42,686 nucleotides of DNA from Oceanipulchritudo sp049975345 (GCA_049975345.1 JBNGDP010000018.1:1-42686), one strand, 5' to 3'. Positions 22,830-32,519 are shown, counted from the stretch's first letter. Program-made: numbers and translations. The notes: a model not told the origin generated them from the letters alone.

Positions 22830-23924
22830 ATGCCGAAGCTTCCGGACCTCAACTCTTTTGCCGACCGGTTGGCCGCCCTTGACCGGGAAATGGCCGAACC
22901 GGATTTCTACAGTGATGCCCGCAAGGCCGCCGAGGTGGCCCGTGAACACCAGAAACTGACCCGTTTGCTGGGCCTGCGGGAGGAGTTTGAAAAAACCGGG
23001 CGACAGATTGCCGAAAACCGCGAACTGTTGGTGGACGATTCCGCGGACGCGGAACTCCGCGAACTTGCCGGGGCGGAAATCCCCGAACTGGAGGAGCGGC
23101 TGGAGAAGCTTCATGCGGAGGTCCTGGAGTGCATGCTTGCGCCGGAACCGGGGGACGCCCGCAACATCATCATGGAGATCCGCGCGGGGACAGGCGGCGA
23201 CGAGGCGGCGCTTTTCGCCGGCGATCTCTTTCGCATGTATTCCCGCTACGCCGAGCAACGCGGGTGGAGGATCGAGGTCCTGAGCTCGAGCGAATCCGAG
23301 GTGGGCGGCTTCAAGGAGATTATTTTCCTCATCAGCGGGGAAGCGGTCTACCGCGACCTGAAGTGGGAGAGCGGGGTGCACCGGGTCCAGCGGGTGCCGG
23401 TGACGGAGGCGGGCGGCCGGATTCACACCTCCGCGGCAACGGTGGCGGTCCTGCCGGAGGCGGAGGAAGTCGACGTCCGGATTGATCCCTCGGAGCTGGA
23501 AATCACCGTGGCGCGGGCCAGCGGCCCGGGCGGACAGGGCGTCAATACCACCGATTCGGCGGTGCAGATCCTTCACAAGCCGACCGGCATGATCGTCAAG
23601 TGCGCCGACGAACGTTCCCAGTTGAAGAACAAGACCAAGGCCATGAAGGTCCTTCGGTCGCGCCTTCTCGAACAGAAGGAGCGCGAGGAGAGGGAGAAGT
23701 ATGCCGCCAACCGCAAGAGCCAGGTGGGGAGCGGGGACCGGTCCGAACGGATCCGTACCTACAATTTCCCCCAGGGCCGGATGACCGACCACCGCATCAA
23801 CCTCACCCTCTACAGCCTGGAGGAATTCGTGAACGGGAACCTCTCGCCGGCCATCGAGGCGTTGCGGGAGGCGAGCAAGCGCGAGCGGATCGGGTCGATG
23901 CTGGAGGCCGGCTCGACGAACTGA
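22830..23924 (+). CDS. prfA: peptide chain release factor 1
   Basis: A 364-residue class I release factor. The codon-recognition tripeptide is PVT (190-192, in RVPVTEAGGRIHTSAA), which marks RF1 and therefore UAA/UAG recognition. The peptidyl-hydrolase motif GGQ is at 234-236 in SGPGGQGVNTTDSAVQ. The family block DERSQLKNKTKAMKVL follows. ATG 22830 is used because RF1 homology starts at MPKLPDL. The gene is divergent from the response regulator, with 88 bases between their starts. The methyltransferase that modifies its GGQ glutamine is encoded next. Confidence 0.97.
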   Translation: MPKLPDLNSFADRLAALDREMAEPDFYSDARKAAEVAREHQKLTRLLGLREEFEKTGRQIAENRELLVDDSADAELRELAGAEIPELEERLEKLHAEVLECMLAPEPGDARNIIMEIRAGTGGDEAALFAGDLFRMYSRYAEQRGWRIEVLSSSESEVGGFKEIIFLISGEAVYRDLKWESGVHRVQRVPVTEAGGRIHTSAATVAVLPEAEEVDVRIDPSELEITVARASGPGGQGVNTTDSAVQILHKPTGMIVKCADERSQLKNKTKAMKVLRSRLLEQKEREEREKYAANRKSQVGSGDRSERIRTYNFPQGRMTDHRINLTLYSLEEFVNGNLSPAIEALREASKRERIGSMLEAGSTN

Positions 23925-23947
23925 GGAACCGCGGGGGCACGGGCTGG

Positions 23948-24790
23948 ATGCAATCGGTTCTTGAAGTGTTGAAAAAGGCCGAGGACTTCCTCGCGCGGGC
24001 CGGACTGGAGTCGCCGCGGGTCGAGGCGGAGTGGCTCCTCGCCGGGGCGCTCGGGTGCAAGCGTCTCGAGCTCTACCTGCAGTGGGAGCGGCCGCTGGAG
24101 GAGGAACTCCTCGCCGGCCTGCGCGGGCGGGTCCGGCGCCGCGCCGCCGGCGAACCCCTGCAGTACATTCTCGGGTATTGGGATTTTCATGATATCCGTC
24201 TGGCCGTGCGCCCGGGCGTGCTGATTCCCCGCCCGGAAACCGAACAACTGGTGGAGAAAGTGGCCGGGAGGCTGGAGGGCATGGAATCCCCGCGCATCGT
24301 CGATCTCGGCACCGGCAGCGGGGCCATCGCCCTGTCTCTTGCAAAGGCCCTTCCCGGTGCACGGGTGCTGGCCGTGGAGCGCAGCACCGCGGCCCTTTCC
24401 CTGGCCCGCGAGAACGCCGGGGCGCTCGGGTTGCGCGAGCGGGTGGCCTTCCGCTCGGGGAACTGGCTCGAGGGGCTCGCCTTCGAGGCCGACTGCATTG
24501 TCTCCAACCCCCCCTACCTGACGGAGGGGGAATGGAAATCGGCCCGCCCGGAGGTCCGGGAACACGAACCGAGGGAGGCGTTGGTCGCCGCGGAAGAGGG
24601 GCTCGCGGATTTGCGGCACATTGTCGGGACCGCCCGGGAGCGCCTCGCCGAGGGGGGCCTGCTCGCCCTGGAGACGGGAATCGCCCATGGCAAGCCGCTC
24701 CTTGAAACCGCCGCCGCGGCGGGGTACCGCGATTGCGCGGTGGAAAGGGACGACGCCGGCCGGGAACGCTTCTTTTTCGCCCGCAGGTGA
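23948..24790 (+). CDS. prmC: release factor glutamine methyltransferase PrmC
   Basis: A 280-residue enzyme that methylates the GGQ glutamine of release factors, using SAM. The N-terminal helical domain (about 1-90) recognises the factor. The catalytic domain has IPRPETEQLVE, the SAM motif VDLGTGSGAIALSLA (118-132) and the NPPY active-site motif (187-190, in VSNPPYLTEGEW). ATG 23948 lies 23 bases after the prfA stop and starts the conserved helical domain. The prfA-prmC order is common and fits co-expression of enzyme and substrate. It converges with enolase, with nine bases between the stops and no obvious terminator in that gap. Confidence 0.95.
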   Translation: MQSVLEVLKKAEDFLARAGLESPRVEAEWLLAGALGCKRLELYLQWERPLEEELLAGLRGRVRRRAAGEPLQYILGYWDFHDIRLAVRPGVLIPRPETEQLVEKVAGRLEGMESPRIVDLGTGSGAIALSLAKALPGARVLAVERSTAALSLARENAGALGLRERVAFRSGNWLEGLAFEADCIVSNPPYLTEGEWKSARPEVREHEPREALVAAEEGLADLRHIVGTARERLAEGGLLALETGIAHGKPLLETAAAAGYRDCAVERDDAGRERFFFARR

Positions 24791-24799
24791 CCGGGCCGG

Positions 24800-26104
24800 C
24801 TACATCTTGCCGCCGTAGACCGCGCGGTCGCCCAGCATTTCCTCGATGCGGAGGAGCTGGTTGTACTTGGCGATCCGGTCCGATCGGCTCATGGAGCCGG
24901 TCTTGATCTGGCCGCAGTTGGTGGCCACGGCGATATCGGCGATCGTGGTGTCCTCGGTCTCACCCGAGCGGTGGGAGAGGACGGAGGTGTAGTTGTGTTC
25001 CTTGGCCAGTTCGACGGCGTCGAGGGTCTCCGTGAGGGATCCAATCTGGTTGACCTTGACGAGGATGGAATTGGCCACTCCGAGGTCGATGCCCTTCTGC
25101 AGGAACTTCGTGTTGGTCACGAAGAGGTCGTCGCCCACCAGCTGCACCTTCGCCCCGAGGGCGTCGGTGAGCAACTTCCAGCCATCCCAGTCGTTCTCAT
25201 CGCACCCGTCCTCGATGGAGATGATCGGGTATTTGGCGCAGAGATCCTTCAGGAAATCGACCATCTGCTTGCTGGAGCGCTTGGAATTATCCGACTTCGA
25301 GAAGACGTACTTCTTCGTCTTGGCGTTATAAAACTCGGAGGAGGCGACATCGAGGGCGACGAAGATGTCCTTGCCGAACTTGTAGCCGGCGTCCTTGACG
25401 GCCTTGGCGATGACCTCTAGGGCGTGCTCGTTGGAATCGAGGGCCGGGGCGAACCCCCCCTCGTCGCCGACGGCGGTGGAGAGCCCCCCGGCCTTGAGCA
25501 CTTTCTTCAGGGAATGGAAGACTTCCGCCCCCATCTGCAGGGCCTGTCTGAAACTATCCGCCCCCTTGGGCATGATCATGAACTCCTGGATGTCGATCGG
25601 GGCGTCCGAGTGGGCCCCGCCGTTGAGGATGTTCATCATCGGGACCGGGAGGACCTTCGCGTTGGTGCCGCCAATGTATCGGAAAAGCGGCAGTTCGAGC
25701 GCCGCGGCGGCGGCCTTGGCCGTGGCCAGGGATACACCAAGAATGGCGTTGGCACCGAGGGCCTTTTTGTTCGGTGTCCCGTCCAGTTCCAGCATCCGGG
25801 AATCAATGTCCACCTGGTCGGCGGCGTCGCGCCCGATCAGCTCCGGGGCGATCACCTCGTCGACGTTTTGCACGGCCTTGAGGACACCCTTGCCAAGGTA
25901 CCGCTTGCGATCGATCTTCCCCGCTTCCTTGGGCTTGAGGGCGCCGTCGCGCAGCTCCAGCGCCTCGTTTTCACCGGTGCTCGCTCCCGAGGGAACGGCG
26001 GCCCGGCCGATATCGCCGGATTCGAGCTCGACATCGACCTCGACGGTTGGATTCCCGCGCGAATCAATGATCTCGCGCGCACGAATGTCTACGATTGTGG
26101 TCAT
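24800..26104 (-). CDS. eno: enolase (phosphopyruvate hydratase)
   Basis: This 434-residue glycolytic enzyme interconverts 2-phosphoglycerate and phosphoenolpyruvate in the cytoplasm. Family motifs are present throughout: IVDIRAREIIDSRGNPTVEV at the start, PSGASTGENEALELRD, MMNILNGGAHSD, EFMIMP, VGDEGGFAP, SIEDGCDENDWDGW, LVGDDLFVTN, VKVNQIGSLTET and VLSHRSGETED. The length is typical. ATG 26104 was chosen because the conserved N-terminus begins there; an in-frame extension further upstream has no homology. A TTGACA hexamer on the minus strand at 26201-26206 could be a -35, but no good -10 follows at the right distance. Confidence 0.98.
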   Translation of the reverse strand: MTTIVDIRAREIIDSRGNPTVEVDVELESGDIGRAAVPSGASTGENEALELRDGALKPKEAGKIDRKRYLGKGVLKAVQNVDEVIAPELIGRDAADQVDIDSRMLELDGTPNKKALGANAILGVSLATAKAAAAALELPLFRYIGGTNAKVLPVPMMNILNGGAHSDAPIDIQEFMIMPKGADSFRQALQMGAEVFHSLKKVLKAGGLSTAVGDEGGFAPALDSNEHALEVIAKAVKDAGYKFGKDIFVALDVASSEFYNAKTKKYVFSKSDNSKRSSKQMVDFLKDLCAKYPIISIEDGCDENDWDGWKLLTDALGAKVQLVGDDLFVTNTKFLQKGIDLGVANSILVKVNQIGSLTETLDAVELAKEHNYTSVLSHRSGETEDTTIADIAVATNCGQIKTGSMSRSDRIAKYNQLLRIEEMLGDRAVYGGKM

Positions 26105-26254
26105 AATAACTGCTTGGTTGAGGATTGAGGATATTCCATTGAGCCCGGCCGGATTGGAACGGGCAAAATTCAAAGAGCTTGATGCAGGAAAGGACGCGGG
26201 TGTCAATGAATTAGGAAAGCTAATTGCAAGGTGTGCTGGAATTAACACCCCTTC

Positions 26255-28390
26255 TCAGTGCCCGTTCGAATTCTTCTCTTCCTCGGCGGCGATTTCAGCG
26301 GCCCGGGTGCGGTGCTTGGCCGTTTGCATGAGATATTGCTGGCTGGAGAGGGGATCCTCCCCCCTGGGGATGGAAACCTTGTGGTAGGAACCGTTCGGCT
26401 TGAGCAGCGTGGCCTGCCGGTTGTCCCGCAGGTACAGGTCCAGGATGGTGCGGAGGAGATATTCGCGCAGCTTCTCCTGTTCAATGGGGAAGACGACCTC
26501 GATGCGCCGGTAGAAATTGCGGGCCATCCAGTCGGCCGACCCGATGTAGATACGGGCCCGGCTTCCGGTGGAATTCTCGAAGTAGAAGATCCGGCTGTGC
26601 TCGAGGTAGCGACCGAGGATGCTGCGCACGCGGATGTTCTCGCTCATGCCCTTGACCCCGGGGACCAGGCCGCAGATGCCCCGGATGATGAGGTCGACCT
26701 GCACCCCGGCCCGTGAAGCGGCATAGAGGTTGTCGATGGTTTCCTTGTCGATGAGGGAGTTGCATTTGACGATGATGCGGGCGGGGTGGCCCTTGCGGGC
26801 ATTGCGGGTTTCCTGGACAATGAACTCGTTCATCCGCCGGTGCAGGGTGTAGGGGGCCACGAGGAGGTTGCGGAACTGGGGGGCCTTGGCGAAGCCGGTG
26901 AGGGTGTTGAAGACCTGGGCCACCTCGCGGGTGACCGGCTCGCGGCAGGTGAAGAAACTGATATCGGTGTACAGTTTGGCCGTCTTGGTGTGGTAGTTGC
27001 CCGTGCCGAGGTGGGCATAACGGCGAAGGGAACCCTCCTCGCGCCGGACCACGAGGCAGCACTTGCAGTGGGTCTTCAGCCCGACGAAGCCGTATACCAC
27101 GTGGATGCCGGCTTCCTCCATCATCTTGGCCCAGTTGATGTTGTTGGCCTCGTCGAATCGGGCCTTGAGCTCGATGAGCACGGTGACCTGCTTGTTGTTG
27201 CGGGCGGCCTCCATGAGGGCGTTGACAATCGGGGAATCGGAACTGGTCCGGTACAGCGTGATCTTGATGGCCAGCACCTTTTCGTCGGTTGCCGCCTGAC
27301 GGACGAAATCGACCACCGGATCGAAGGAATCATAGGGGTGGTGCAGCATCAGGTCCTGCTGCTTGATGGCATCGTAGATGAAGGCGTGCTGGCGGAAGAC
27401 CGGGGGCAGGTGGGGGTAAAAGGGCGGGAATTTCAGGTCCGGCCGGTCGATGAGGTCGTAGACGCTCATCAGCCGCATGAGATTGATCGGGCCGTTGATG
27501 CGGAAGACATGCTGGCGCCCCAGCCGGATGGCCTGGAGGAGCTCCGAGAGGAGGTCCTCCGGGACATCGGTCTCGATCTCGAGGCGCACGGCGGCCCCCT
27601 TGCGGAGATTGTACAGCTCCTCCTCGATGGTCTGGAGCAGGTTTTCCACCTCTTCCTCGTCGATGTAGAGGTCGCTGTTGCGGGTGATGCGAAAGGCATG
27701 GACGGACATCACCTTGTAGCCCGGGAAGAGCTCCCTGGCGAAGATCTTCAGGACGTCGCTGAGGAAGATGTAGCTGTCGGGGACTCGTTCGGACCCGGGG
27801 ATGCGCACGACCCGGGGAAGAATGCGCGGGACCGGAATGAAGGCCATCATGCGCTCGGTGGCGGGCGTGTCCGGATCGTCCAGCCAGAGAAGGATATTGA
27901 GGGACTTGTTGCCGAACTGCGGGAAGGGGTGGGCCGGATCAATGGCCAGCGGGGTCAGGACGGGGTGGACTTGTTCCTGGAAATAGCCCTTCAACCATTT
28001 CAATTCGCGCCGGTTCAACTGCTCGCGGGTCTTGAAGGGAATTCCCTCCCCGGCAAGGGAGGGGACGATCTGTTCATGCCAGCACTTGTATTGATCGGCA
28101 ACCAGCGAGGCGCTCACCGAGTGCACCCGCCGCAACTGTTCCTTCGGGCCAAGCCCGTCCATCCCGGCCTGGGTGATGTTGGATTCCACCTGCTGAATGA
28201 GCCCGGCGACGCGGATTTCAAAGAACTCGTCGAGGTTGGAACTGACGAAGGAGAGAAACTTGAGCCGCTCCAGCAGGGGGTTTCCGGGATCTTCCGCCTG
28301 TTCGAGGACGCGCCGGTTGAAGGCAAGCCAGCTCAATTCCCGGTTGAAATACGCCGCCTTCCGCTGGGTGCCCTTCTTCTTTTTTGCCAT
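26255..28390 (-). CDS. ppk1: polyphosphate kinase 1
   Basis: This 711-residue enzyme makes inorganic polyphosphate from ATP. It begins in the usual way with YFNRELSWLAFNRRVLEQA after a short lysine-rich start. It has the N-terminal helical domain, the head domain, and the two phospholipase-D-like catalytic domains. The autophosphorylated histidine is in YAHLGTGNYHTKTAKLYTD, and the second catalytic region is in YIGSADWMARNFYRRIEV. The length is within the family norm. It lies about 150 bases upstream of enolase on the same strand; a weak stem (GGTGT/ACACC, 26230-26249) follows its stop. No exopolyphosphatase gene is adjacent. Confidence 0.96.
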   Translation of the reverse strand: MAKKKKGTQRKAAYFNRELSWLAFNRRVLEQAEDPGNPLLERLKFLSFVSSNLDEFFEIRVAGLIQQVESNITQAGMDGLGPKEQLRRVHSVSASLVADQYKCWHEQIVPSLAGEGIPFKTREQLNRRELKWLKGYFQEQVHPVLTPLAIDPAHPFPQFGNKSLNILLWLDDPDTPATERMMAFIPVPRILPRVVRIPGSERVPDSYIFLSDVLKIFARELFPGYKVMSVHAFRITRNSDLYIDEEEVENLLQTIEEELYNLRKGAAVRLEIETDVPEDLLSELLQAIRLGRQHVFRINGPINLMRLMSVYDLIDRPDLKFPPFYPHLPPVFRQHAFIYDAIKQQDLMLHHPYDSFDPVVDFVRQAATDEKVLAIKITLYRTSSDSPIVNALMEAARNNKQVTVLIELKARFDEANNINWAKMMEEAGIHVVYGFVGLKTHCKCCLVVRREEGSLRRYAHLGTGNYHTKTAKLYTDISFFTCREPVTREVAQVFNTLTGFAKAPQFRNLLVAPYTLHRRMNEFIVQETRNARKGHPARIIVKCNSLIDKETIDNLYAASRAGVQVDLIIRGICGLVPGVKGMSENIRVRSILGRYLEHSRIFYFENSTGSRARIYIGSADWMARNFYRRIEVVFPIEQEKLREYLLRTILDLYLRDNRQATLLKPNGSYHKVSIPRGEDPLSSQQYLMQTAKHRTRAAEIAAEEEKNSNGH

Positions 28391-28481
28391 GGAAGGACTG
28401 TGCAGCCAATTTCATTTCAGGGCAAGCCAAGGCAAACGATCTTGCCGGGAGGCGGGGGATCGGGTTGAGTAAATGGAATAC

Positions 28482-28549
28482 GGGAACGGGAACGGACCGC
28501 GCCAGGGACGCTGCTGGAAGTCGACCCCGACCCCGACCCCGATCCCGAT
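28482..28549. repeat. hexanucleotide tandem repeats in the ppk1/GH20 divergent gap
   Basis: Two short arrays: GGGAAC twice plus GGA (28482-28496), and GACCCC three times plus GATCCC and GAT (28523-28549). They sit in the region between the divergent ppk1 and GH20-like starts, where promoters for both genes must lie. I see no convincing -35/-10 pair here. The second array ends in ATCCCGATTTAA, shared with the hairpin at 17764-17787. Confidence 0.7.
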
Positions 28550-28557
28550 TTAAAGAA

Positions 28558-30309
28558 ATGAAACCCTACGAGAAGCTGGCTCCTTGCCCGAGGAATATCC
28601 GCCCGTTGAGCGGTTTCTGCGAGTGGTCGCGGGTTCGCGTTGAACGGATCACCGGGGATGACCTGCCTCCCGAGGGGTACCGGCTTCTTGTTTCCCCGCG
28701 CACGATCCGGATGGAGGCCTCGGGAGAGACCGGTTTCCTGCGCGCCGGCCAGACGCTGCACCAGTTGCGGCTGGTGAGTGGCGGGCGCTGCCCCTGCGTG
28801 GAGATCGAGGATGAGCCCGACCTGGCGGTCCGCGGCTACATGCTGGACATCAGCCGCTGTAAAGTACCCCGGATGGACCATCTTTTCCGCCTCGTGGACC
28901 TGCTGTCCCTTTTCAAGTACAACCAGCTGCAGCTCTACACGGAGCACACCTTTGCCTACGAGGGGCATGAAAGGGTGTGGGCGGCGGCTTCCCCGATGAC
29001 ACCGGAGGAGATCCGGCAGTTGGACGCCCGGTGCGGGGAATGCGGGATCGAGCTTGTGCCGAACCAGAACGCCCTCGGGCACATGGAGCGCTGGCTCCGG
29101 TACCCGGAATACCACTATCTGGCCGAAAGCCCAGGGGGCTTCCACCATCCCTTCCAGGGTTGGCTCCCGTACGGCACGGTTCTTTATCCCGATGGGGAGG
29201 CGGTTTCCTTCATCGACGGCCTGCTTGGGCAGTTGCTCCCCTGCTTTGGCAGCCAATGGGTCCATCTCGGTTGCGACGAACCGTGGGAGCTGGGCCAGGG
29301 GCGCAGCCAGGAACGGGTCGAGCGGGAGGGCCGCCACTCCGTCTTCCGGGACCATCTTCTGCGCCTGCACGGGCTCGCCGGAAAGCGGGGGAAGCGGATG
29401 CTTTTCTGGTCCGACGAACTGCGTTCCGAGCCGGAGCGCGTCCGCGAACTGCCGGGGGACATTGTTCCGGTCGTCTGGGGCTACGAGAAGGACCATGATT
29501 TCGATTCGGAATGCGCCGTCTATGCGGGAGCCGGTTACGATTTCCTGGTCGCTCCGGGTGATTCCTCATGGAACAGTTTTACCGGACGTTTCGACACCTG
29601 CTGGCAGAACGTCCGCAACGCTGCCCGGGCCGCCCGGGAGCATGGCGCGATGGGGATGCTGCTGACCAGCTGGGGGGACCACGGGCACCAGCAGACCTGG
29701 CCGACCCAGCTTCCCGGACTTGTGCATTTTGCCCAGGCCGCCTGGAACGCCGCCGGCATCTCCGACGGATCGCTGGTCGAGGCACTGAACGGCTTCGTCT
29801 TTCTGGACCCCACCGGGGAAACCGGGCGCATATGCGTAGAGCTGGCCCGGACCGACCGCCTAATTCCGGCCAGGGTTCACCGGATCAACAACAGCTTCCC
29901 CTTCGATGCGCTCTTTGAACCCAAGGCGCGCATCCGCAAGGCCATGCGGCCCCATGGGGCCGAATGCCTGTTTTCGGCGCTCTCCCATCTGGATACACTG
30001 GGGAGGGAGCTGCACAAATCGGCCCCTTCCTGCAGGGATGCCCCCTGGCTGATGGATGAATTCCGCCTTGCCATGGAAATGACGCGGACCGGACTGCACC
30101 GCGCCGACGCCTTCGCCAAGGGCCATGATGCCAGTGTCTATTTCAGCGACTGGCCGGATATCCTGAAGCGATACCGGATCGTCTGGTTGCGCCGCAGCCG
30201 GGAAGGCGGTCTCGAGGAGAGCCTGGGGCTCCTGCGCCAACTGCGCGGTGGAGGAGCCCAGGGTTCGCCACCCGATGCGGATATCGGGTTCCCCGACAAA
30301 GATACTTGA
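28558..30309 (+). CDS. glycoside hydrolase family 20-like (GcnA-type N-acetylhexosaminidase-like)
   Basis: A 583-residue protein with the GH20 plan. An N-terminal alpha/beta domain is followed by a TIM barrel beginning VRGYMLDISRCKVPRMDHL (92-110). Next come the strand YNQLQLYTEHTFAY, the segment LVPNQNALGHMERWLRYPEY, and the catalytic Asp-Glu pair (240-241) in WVHLGCDEPWELG. This fits substrate-assisted cleavage of N-acetyl-hexosaminides, as in GcnA-type enzymes, but the substrate is inferred. There is no signal peptide, so it should act in the cytoplasm. ATG 28558 is taken because an upstream in-frame extension runs through repeat DNA. It leads a plus-strand cluster with an isomerase and two dehydrogenases. 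Confidence 0.75.
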   Translation: MKPYEKLAPCPRNIRPLSGFCEWSRVRVERITGDDLPPEGYRLLVSPRTIRMEASGETGFLRAGQTLHQLRLVSGGRCPCVEIEDEPDLAVRGYMLDISRCKVPRMDHLFRLVDLLSLFKYNQLQLYTEHTFAYEGHERVWAAASPMTPEEIRQLDARCGECGIELVPNQNALGHMERWLRYPEYHYLAESPGGFHHPFQGWLPYGTVLYPDGEAVSFIDGLLGQLLPCFGSQWVHLGCDEPWELGQGRSQERVEREGRHSVFRDHLLRLHGLAGKRGKRMLFWSDELRSEPERVRELPGDIVPVVWGYEKDHDFDSECAVYAGAGYDFLVAPGDSSWNSFTGRFDTCWQNVRNAARAAREHGAMGMLLTSWGDHGHQQTWPTQLPGLVHFAQAAWNAAGISDGSLVEALNGFVFLDPTGETGRICVELARTDRLIPARVHRINNSFPFDALFEPKARIRKAMRPHGAECLFSALSHLDTLGRELHKSAPSCRDAPWLMDEFRLAMEMTRTGLHRADAFAKGHDASVYFSDWPDILKRYRIVWLRRSREGGLEESLGLLRQLRGGGAQGSPPDADIGFPDKDT

Positions 30310-30341
30310 TTCAACAAGGTGAGGTCGTAAGAGTCGGCGGC

Positions 30342-31376
30342 ATGTCACGACATGTTACTCTCTTCACCGGCCAGTGGGCCGATTTACCGTTGAAGGAACT
30401 GCTTCCGCTTGTGGCCGACATGGGTTATGACGGAGTGGAACTTGCCTGCTGGGGCGATCATTTTGATGTCCGGAAGGCCCTTGCCGACGACAGCTATGTC
30501 GCCGGAAAATGGAAGCAGTTGCAGGAGCACGGGCTGACTTGTCACGCGATCTCGGCACACCTGGTCGGCCAGGCGGTCTGCGACCGGATCGACGACCGGC
30601 ACAAGGCGATCCTGCCGGACCATGTCTGGGGGGACGGGGATCCCGAGGGGGTGCGCCAGCGCGCCGCCGAGGAGATCAAGGCCAGCGCCCGTGCGGCCCG
30701 GAAGTTCTTCGACGCGCGGCCCGACGAGCAGGTGCTTCCCCCCGTTGTCAACGGCTTCACGGGATCCTCCATCTGGCACGCCCTGTATGCCTTCCCTCCC
30801 ACCAGCCAGGAGTACCTGCAGAAGGGGTTTGACGATTTTGCCAGTCGCTGGATCCCGATTCTCGATGTTTTCGAGGAGGCGGATGTCAATTTCGCCCTCG
30901 AGGTTCATCCCACGGAGATCGCCTTCGATATGGCCAGCTCGGAGCGGGCCCTGGAAGCCCTCAAGGGACACAAGCGTTTCGGATTCAATTACGATCCCAG
31001 TCACCTCGGCTACCAGGGGGTCGATTATGTGAAATTCATCCGCGACTTCTATGACCGGATCTATCACGTGCACATGAAGGACGTCTGGTGGGACCGCGGC
31101 GATGGCAGCGTGGGGGTCTTTGGCGGGCACACCGACTTCACGGACCCGCGGCGCTACTGGGACTTCCGCTCGCTCGGGCACGGGGATATCGACTTCGAGG
31201 AAATCATCGTCGCGCTCAATGACATCGGGTACACCGGCCCGCTTTCCGTCGAGTGGGAGGACGGGCGCATGGATCGCATCCACGGCGCCGAGGAGGCCTG
31301 CACCTTCGTGCGCAGTGTCGATTTTCCGCCGAACCGGGTGGCCTTCGACGCCGCCTTTGACAAGAGCAACCAGTAA
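30342..31376 (+). CDS. sugar phosphate isomerase/epimerase-type TIM barrel (AP endonuclease 2 family)
   Basis: A 344-residue TIM-barrel protein of the xylose-isomerase-like / AP-endonuclease-2 fold. Metal-ligand segments are visible: FALEVHPTEIAFD (Glu and His), GFNYDPSHLGYQG (Asp and His), IYHVHMKDVWW (His), and LSVEWEDGRMDRIHG (Glu) near the end. It starts with MSRHVTLFTGQWADLPLKEL. ATG 30342 is preferred to an upstream TTG because the barrel begins here. Family members isomerise or epimerise sugars, or act as lyases on 3-keto-glycosides. The gene lies directly before a Gfo/Idh/MocA dehydrogenase (13-base gap), the combination known from oxidative glycoside cleavage. Confidence 0.85.
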   Translation: MSRHVTLFTGQWADLPLKELLPLVADMGYDGVELACWGDHFDVRKALADDSYVAGKWKQLQEHGLTCHAISAHLVGQAVCDRIDDRHKAILPDHVWGDGDPEGVRQRAAEEIKASARAARKFFDARPDEQVLPPVVNGFTGSSIWHALYAFPPTSQEYLQKGFDDFASRWIPILDVFEEADVNFALEVHPTEIAFDMASSERALEALKGHKRFGFNYDPSHLGYQGVDYVKFIRDFYDRIYHVHMKDVWWDRGDGSVGVFGGHTDFTDPRRYWDFRSLGHGDIDFEEIIVALNDIGYTGPLSVEWEDGRMDRIHGAEEACTFVRSVDFPPNRVAFDAAFDKSNQ

Positions 31377-31389
31377 GGGGGGGACTTTC

Positions 31390-32466
31390 ATGAAGATCGG
31401 AATCATTGGGGCCGGCGGCATGGTGCAGTACCATGTCGAGGGATTCAACGCGGCCGGGGCGGAGATCATTGCCATTGCCGACGTCCGCAAGGAGGCGGCT
31501 GAAGGGGTGGCGCGCAATTTCAATATTCCCAAGGCCTTCGGGGACGTGGCCGAGATGCTCCAGTTGAAGGAACTGGACGCGGTCAGCGTGATCGTGCCGA
31601 ACAAGTTTCACGCACCGCTGGCCATCCAGGCACTGGAGGCCGGCAAGCATGTCTTCTGTGAAAAGCCGCCGGCCCTGCACGCCGCGGAGGTGGAGAAGAT
31701 GATCGCGGCCGCCGAAAAGAGCGGCAAGACGCTGATGTTCAACTTCAACAACCGCGCCCGTCCCGACTGCGCGGCCATGATGGCCTACATCAGGGAGGGG
31801 ACGGTCGGGCGCCTCAATTCCGCCCAGGCCAAATGGATCCGGCGCACCGGCATTCCCGGCTTCGGGGGCTGGTTCACCAACAAGGAACTCTCCGGCGGCG
31901 GTCCGCTTATCGACCTCCTGCACATGATCGACCTGGCCCTCTACTTCATGGGCTATCCCGAGCCGGAACATGTGCTGGCTCAGACCTTCGATGATTTCAT
32001 CAGCGACAAGAATTTCAAGGGCCCGTGGGGCATTCCCGATGTCGAGGGCGGGGTAACGAATGTCGAGAGCGCCTGCCACGGCTTTGTCCGGTTCACCACA
32101 GGCCAGGTGCTCAACTTCCAGGTCAGCTGGGCCGAGATGGTGAAGCGCGAGGAGGTCTCGGTGGTCTTTCAGGGGCAGGGAGCCGGCGGCATGGTGCAGC
32201 GGCTCTTCGGCATTGACGGGCTCGATGACACCTCGACCGACAAGGCGGAGCTCTATGTGCAGGAGCACGGCTGTTCCGTCAACCGCGAGATCATCACCGA
32301 GGTGGATCCGACGATGGGCCGGGTGCGCTCGGCCGCCAACTTCGTGCGCGCGCTCGAAGGCAAGGAGGCTCCGCTGAATTCCATGCACGAGGCACTCAAG
32401 CTGATGAAGATCATCGACGCCGCCTACGAATCGGCCCGTGCCGGCCAGCCGGTCAGCCTTCGGTGA
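31390..32466 (+). CDS. Gfo/Idh/MocA-family NAD(P)-dependent oxidoreductase 1
   Basis: A 358-residue dehydrogenase. The N-terminal Rossmann domain starts MKIGIIGAGGMVQYHVEGF with the glycine-rich loop at 7-11 and an acidic residue ending strand 2 (AIADVRKEAAEG). The signature EKPPALHAAEV follows. The C-terminal alpha/beta domain has GGWFTNKELSGGGPLIDLLHMIDLALYFMG, where the Asp and His of IDLLHMID are the usual catalytic pair. It probably oxidises or reduces a sugar or cyclitol hydroxyl. A strong purine-rich ribosome-binding site (AAGGGGGGGA) precedes ATG 31390. It lies 13 bases after the isomerase-type gene and 53 before the second dehydrogenase. Confidence 0.9.
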   Translation: MKIGIIGAGGMVQYHVEGFNAAGAEIIAIADVRKEAAEGVARNFNIPKAFGDVAEMLQLKELDAVSVIVPNKFHAPLAIQALEAGKHVFCEKPPALHAAEVEKMIAAAEKSGKTLMFNFNNRARPDCAAMMAYIREGTVGRLNSAQAKWIRRTGIPGFGGWFTNKELSGGGPLIDLLHMIDLALYFMGYPEPEHVLAQTFDDFISDKNFKGPWGIPDVEGGVTNVESACHGFVRFTTGQVLNFQVSWAEMVKREEVSVVFQGQGAGGMVQRLFGIDGLDDTSTDKAELYVQEHGCSVNREIITEVDPTMGRVRSAANFVRALEGKEAPLNSMHEALKLMKIIDAAYESARAGQPVSLR

Positions 32467-32519
32467 GCAACTACCAATCGTGCGAATCGACGCGAATTGG
32501 TTTGGAGCGGTAAACTTTT

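Noticed and set aside
26105..26254. Enolase promoter with TTGACA at 26201-26206 (minus strand)
   Set aside because: The hexamer at the correct 17-base distance is ATCAAG, a poor -10, and no better combination was found.
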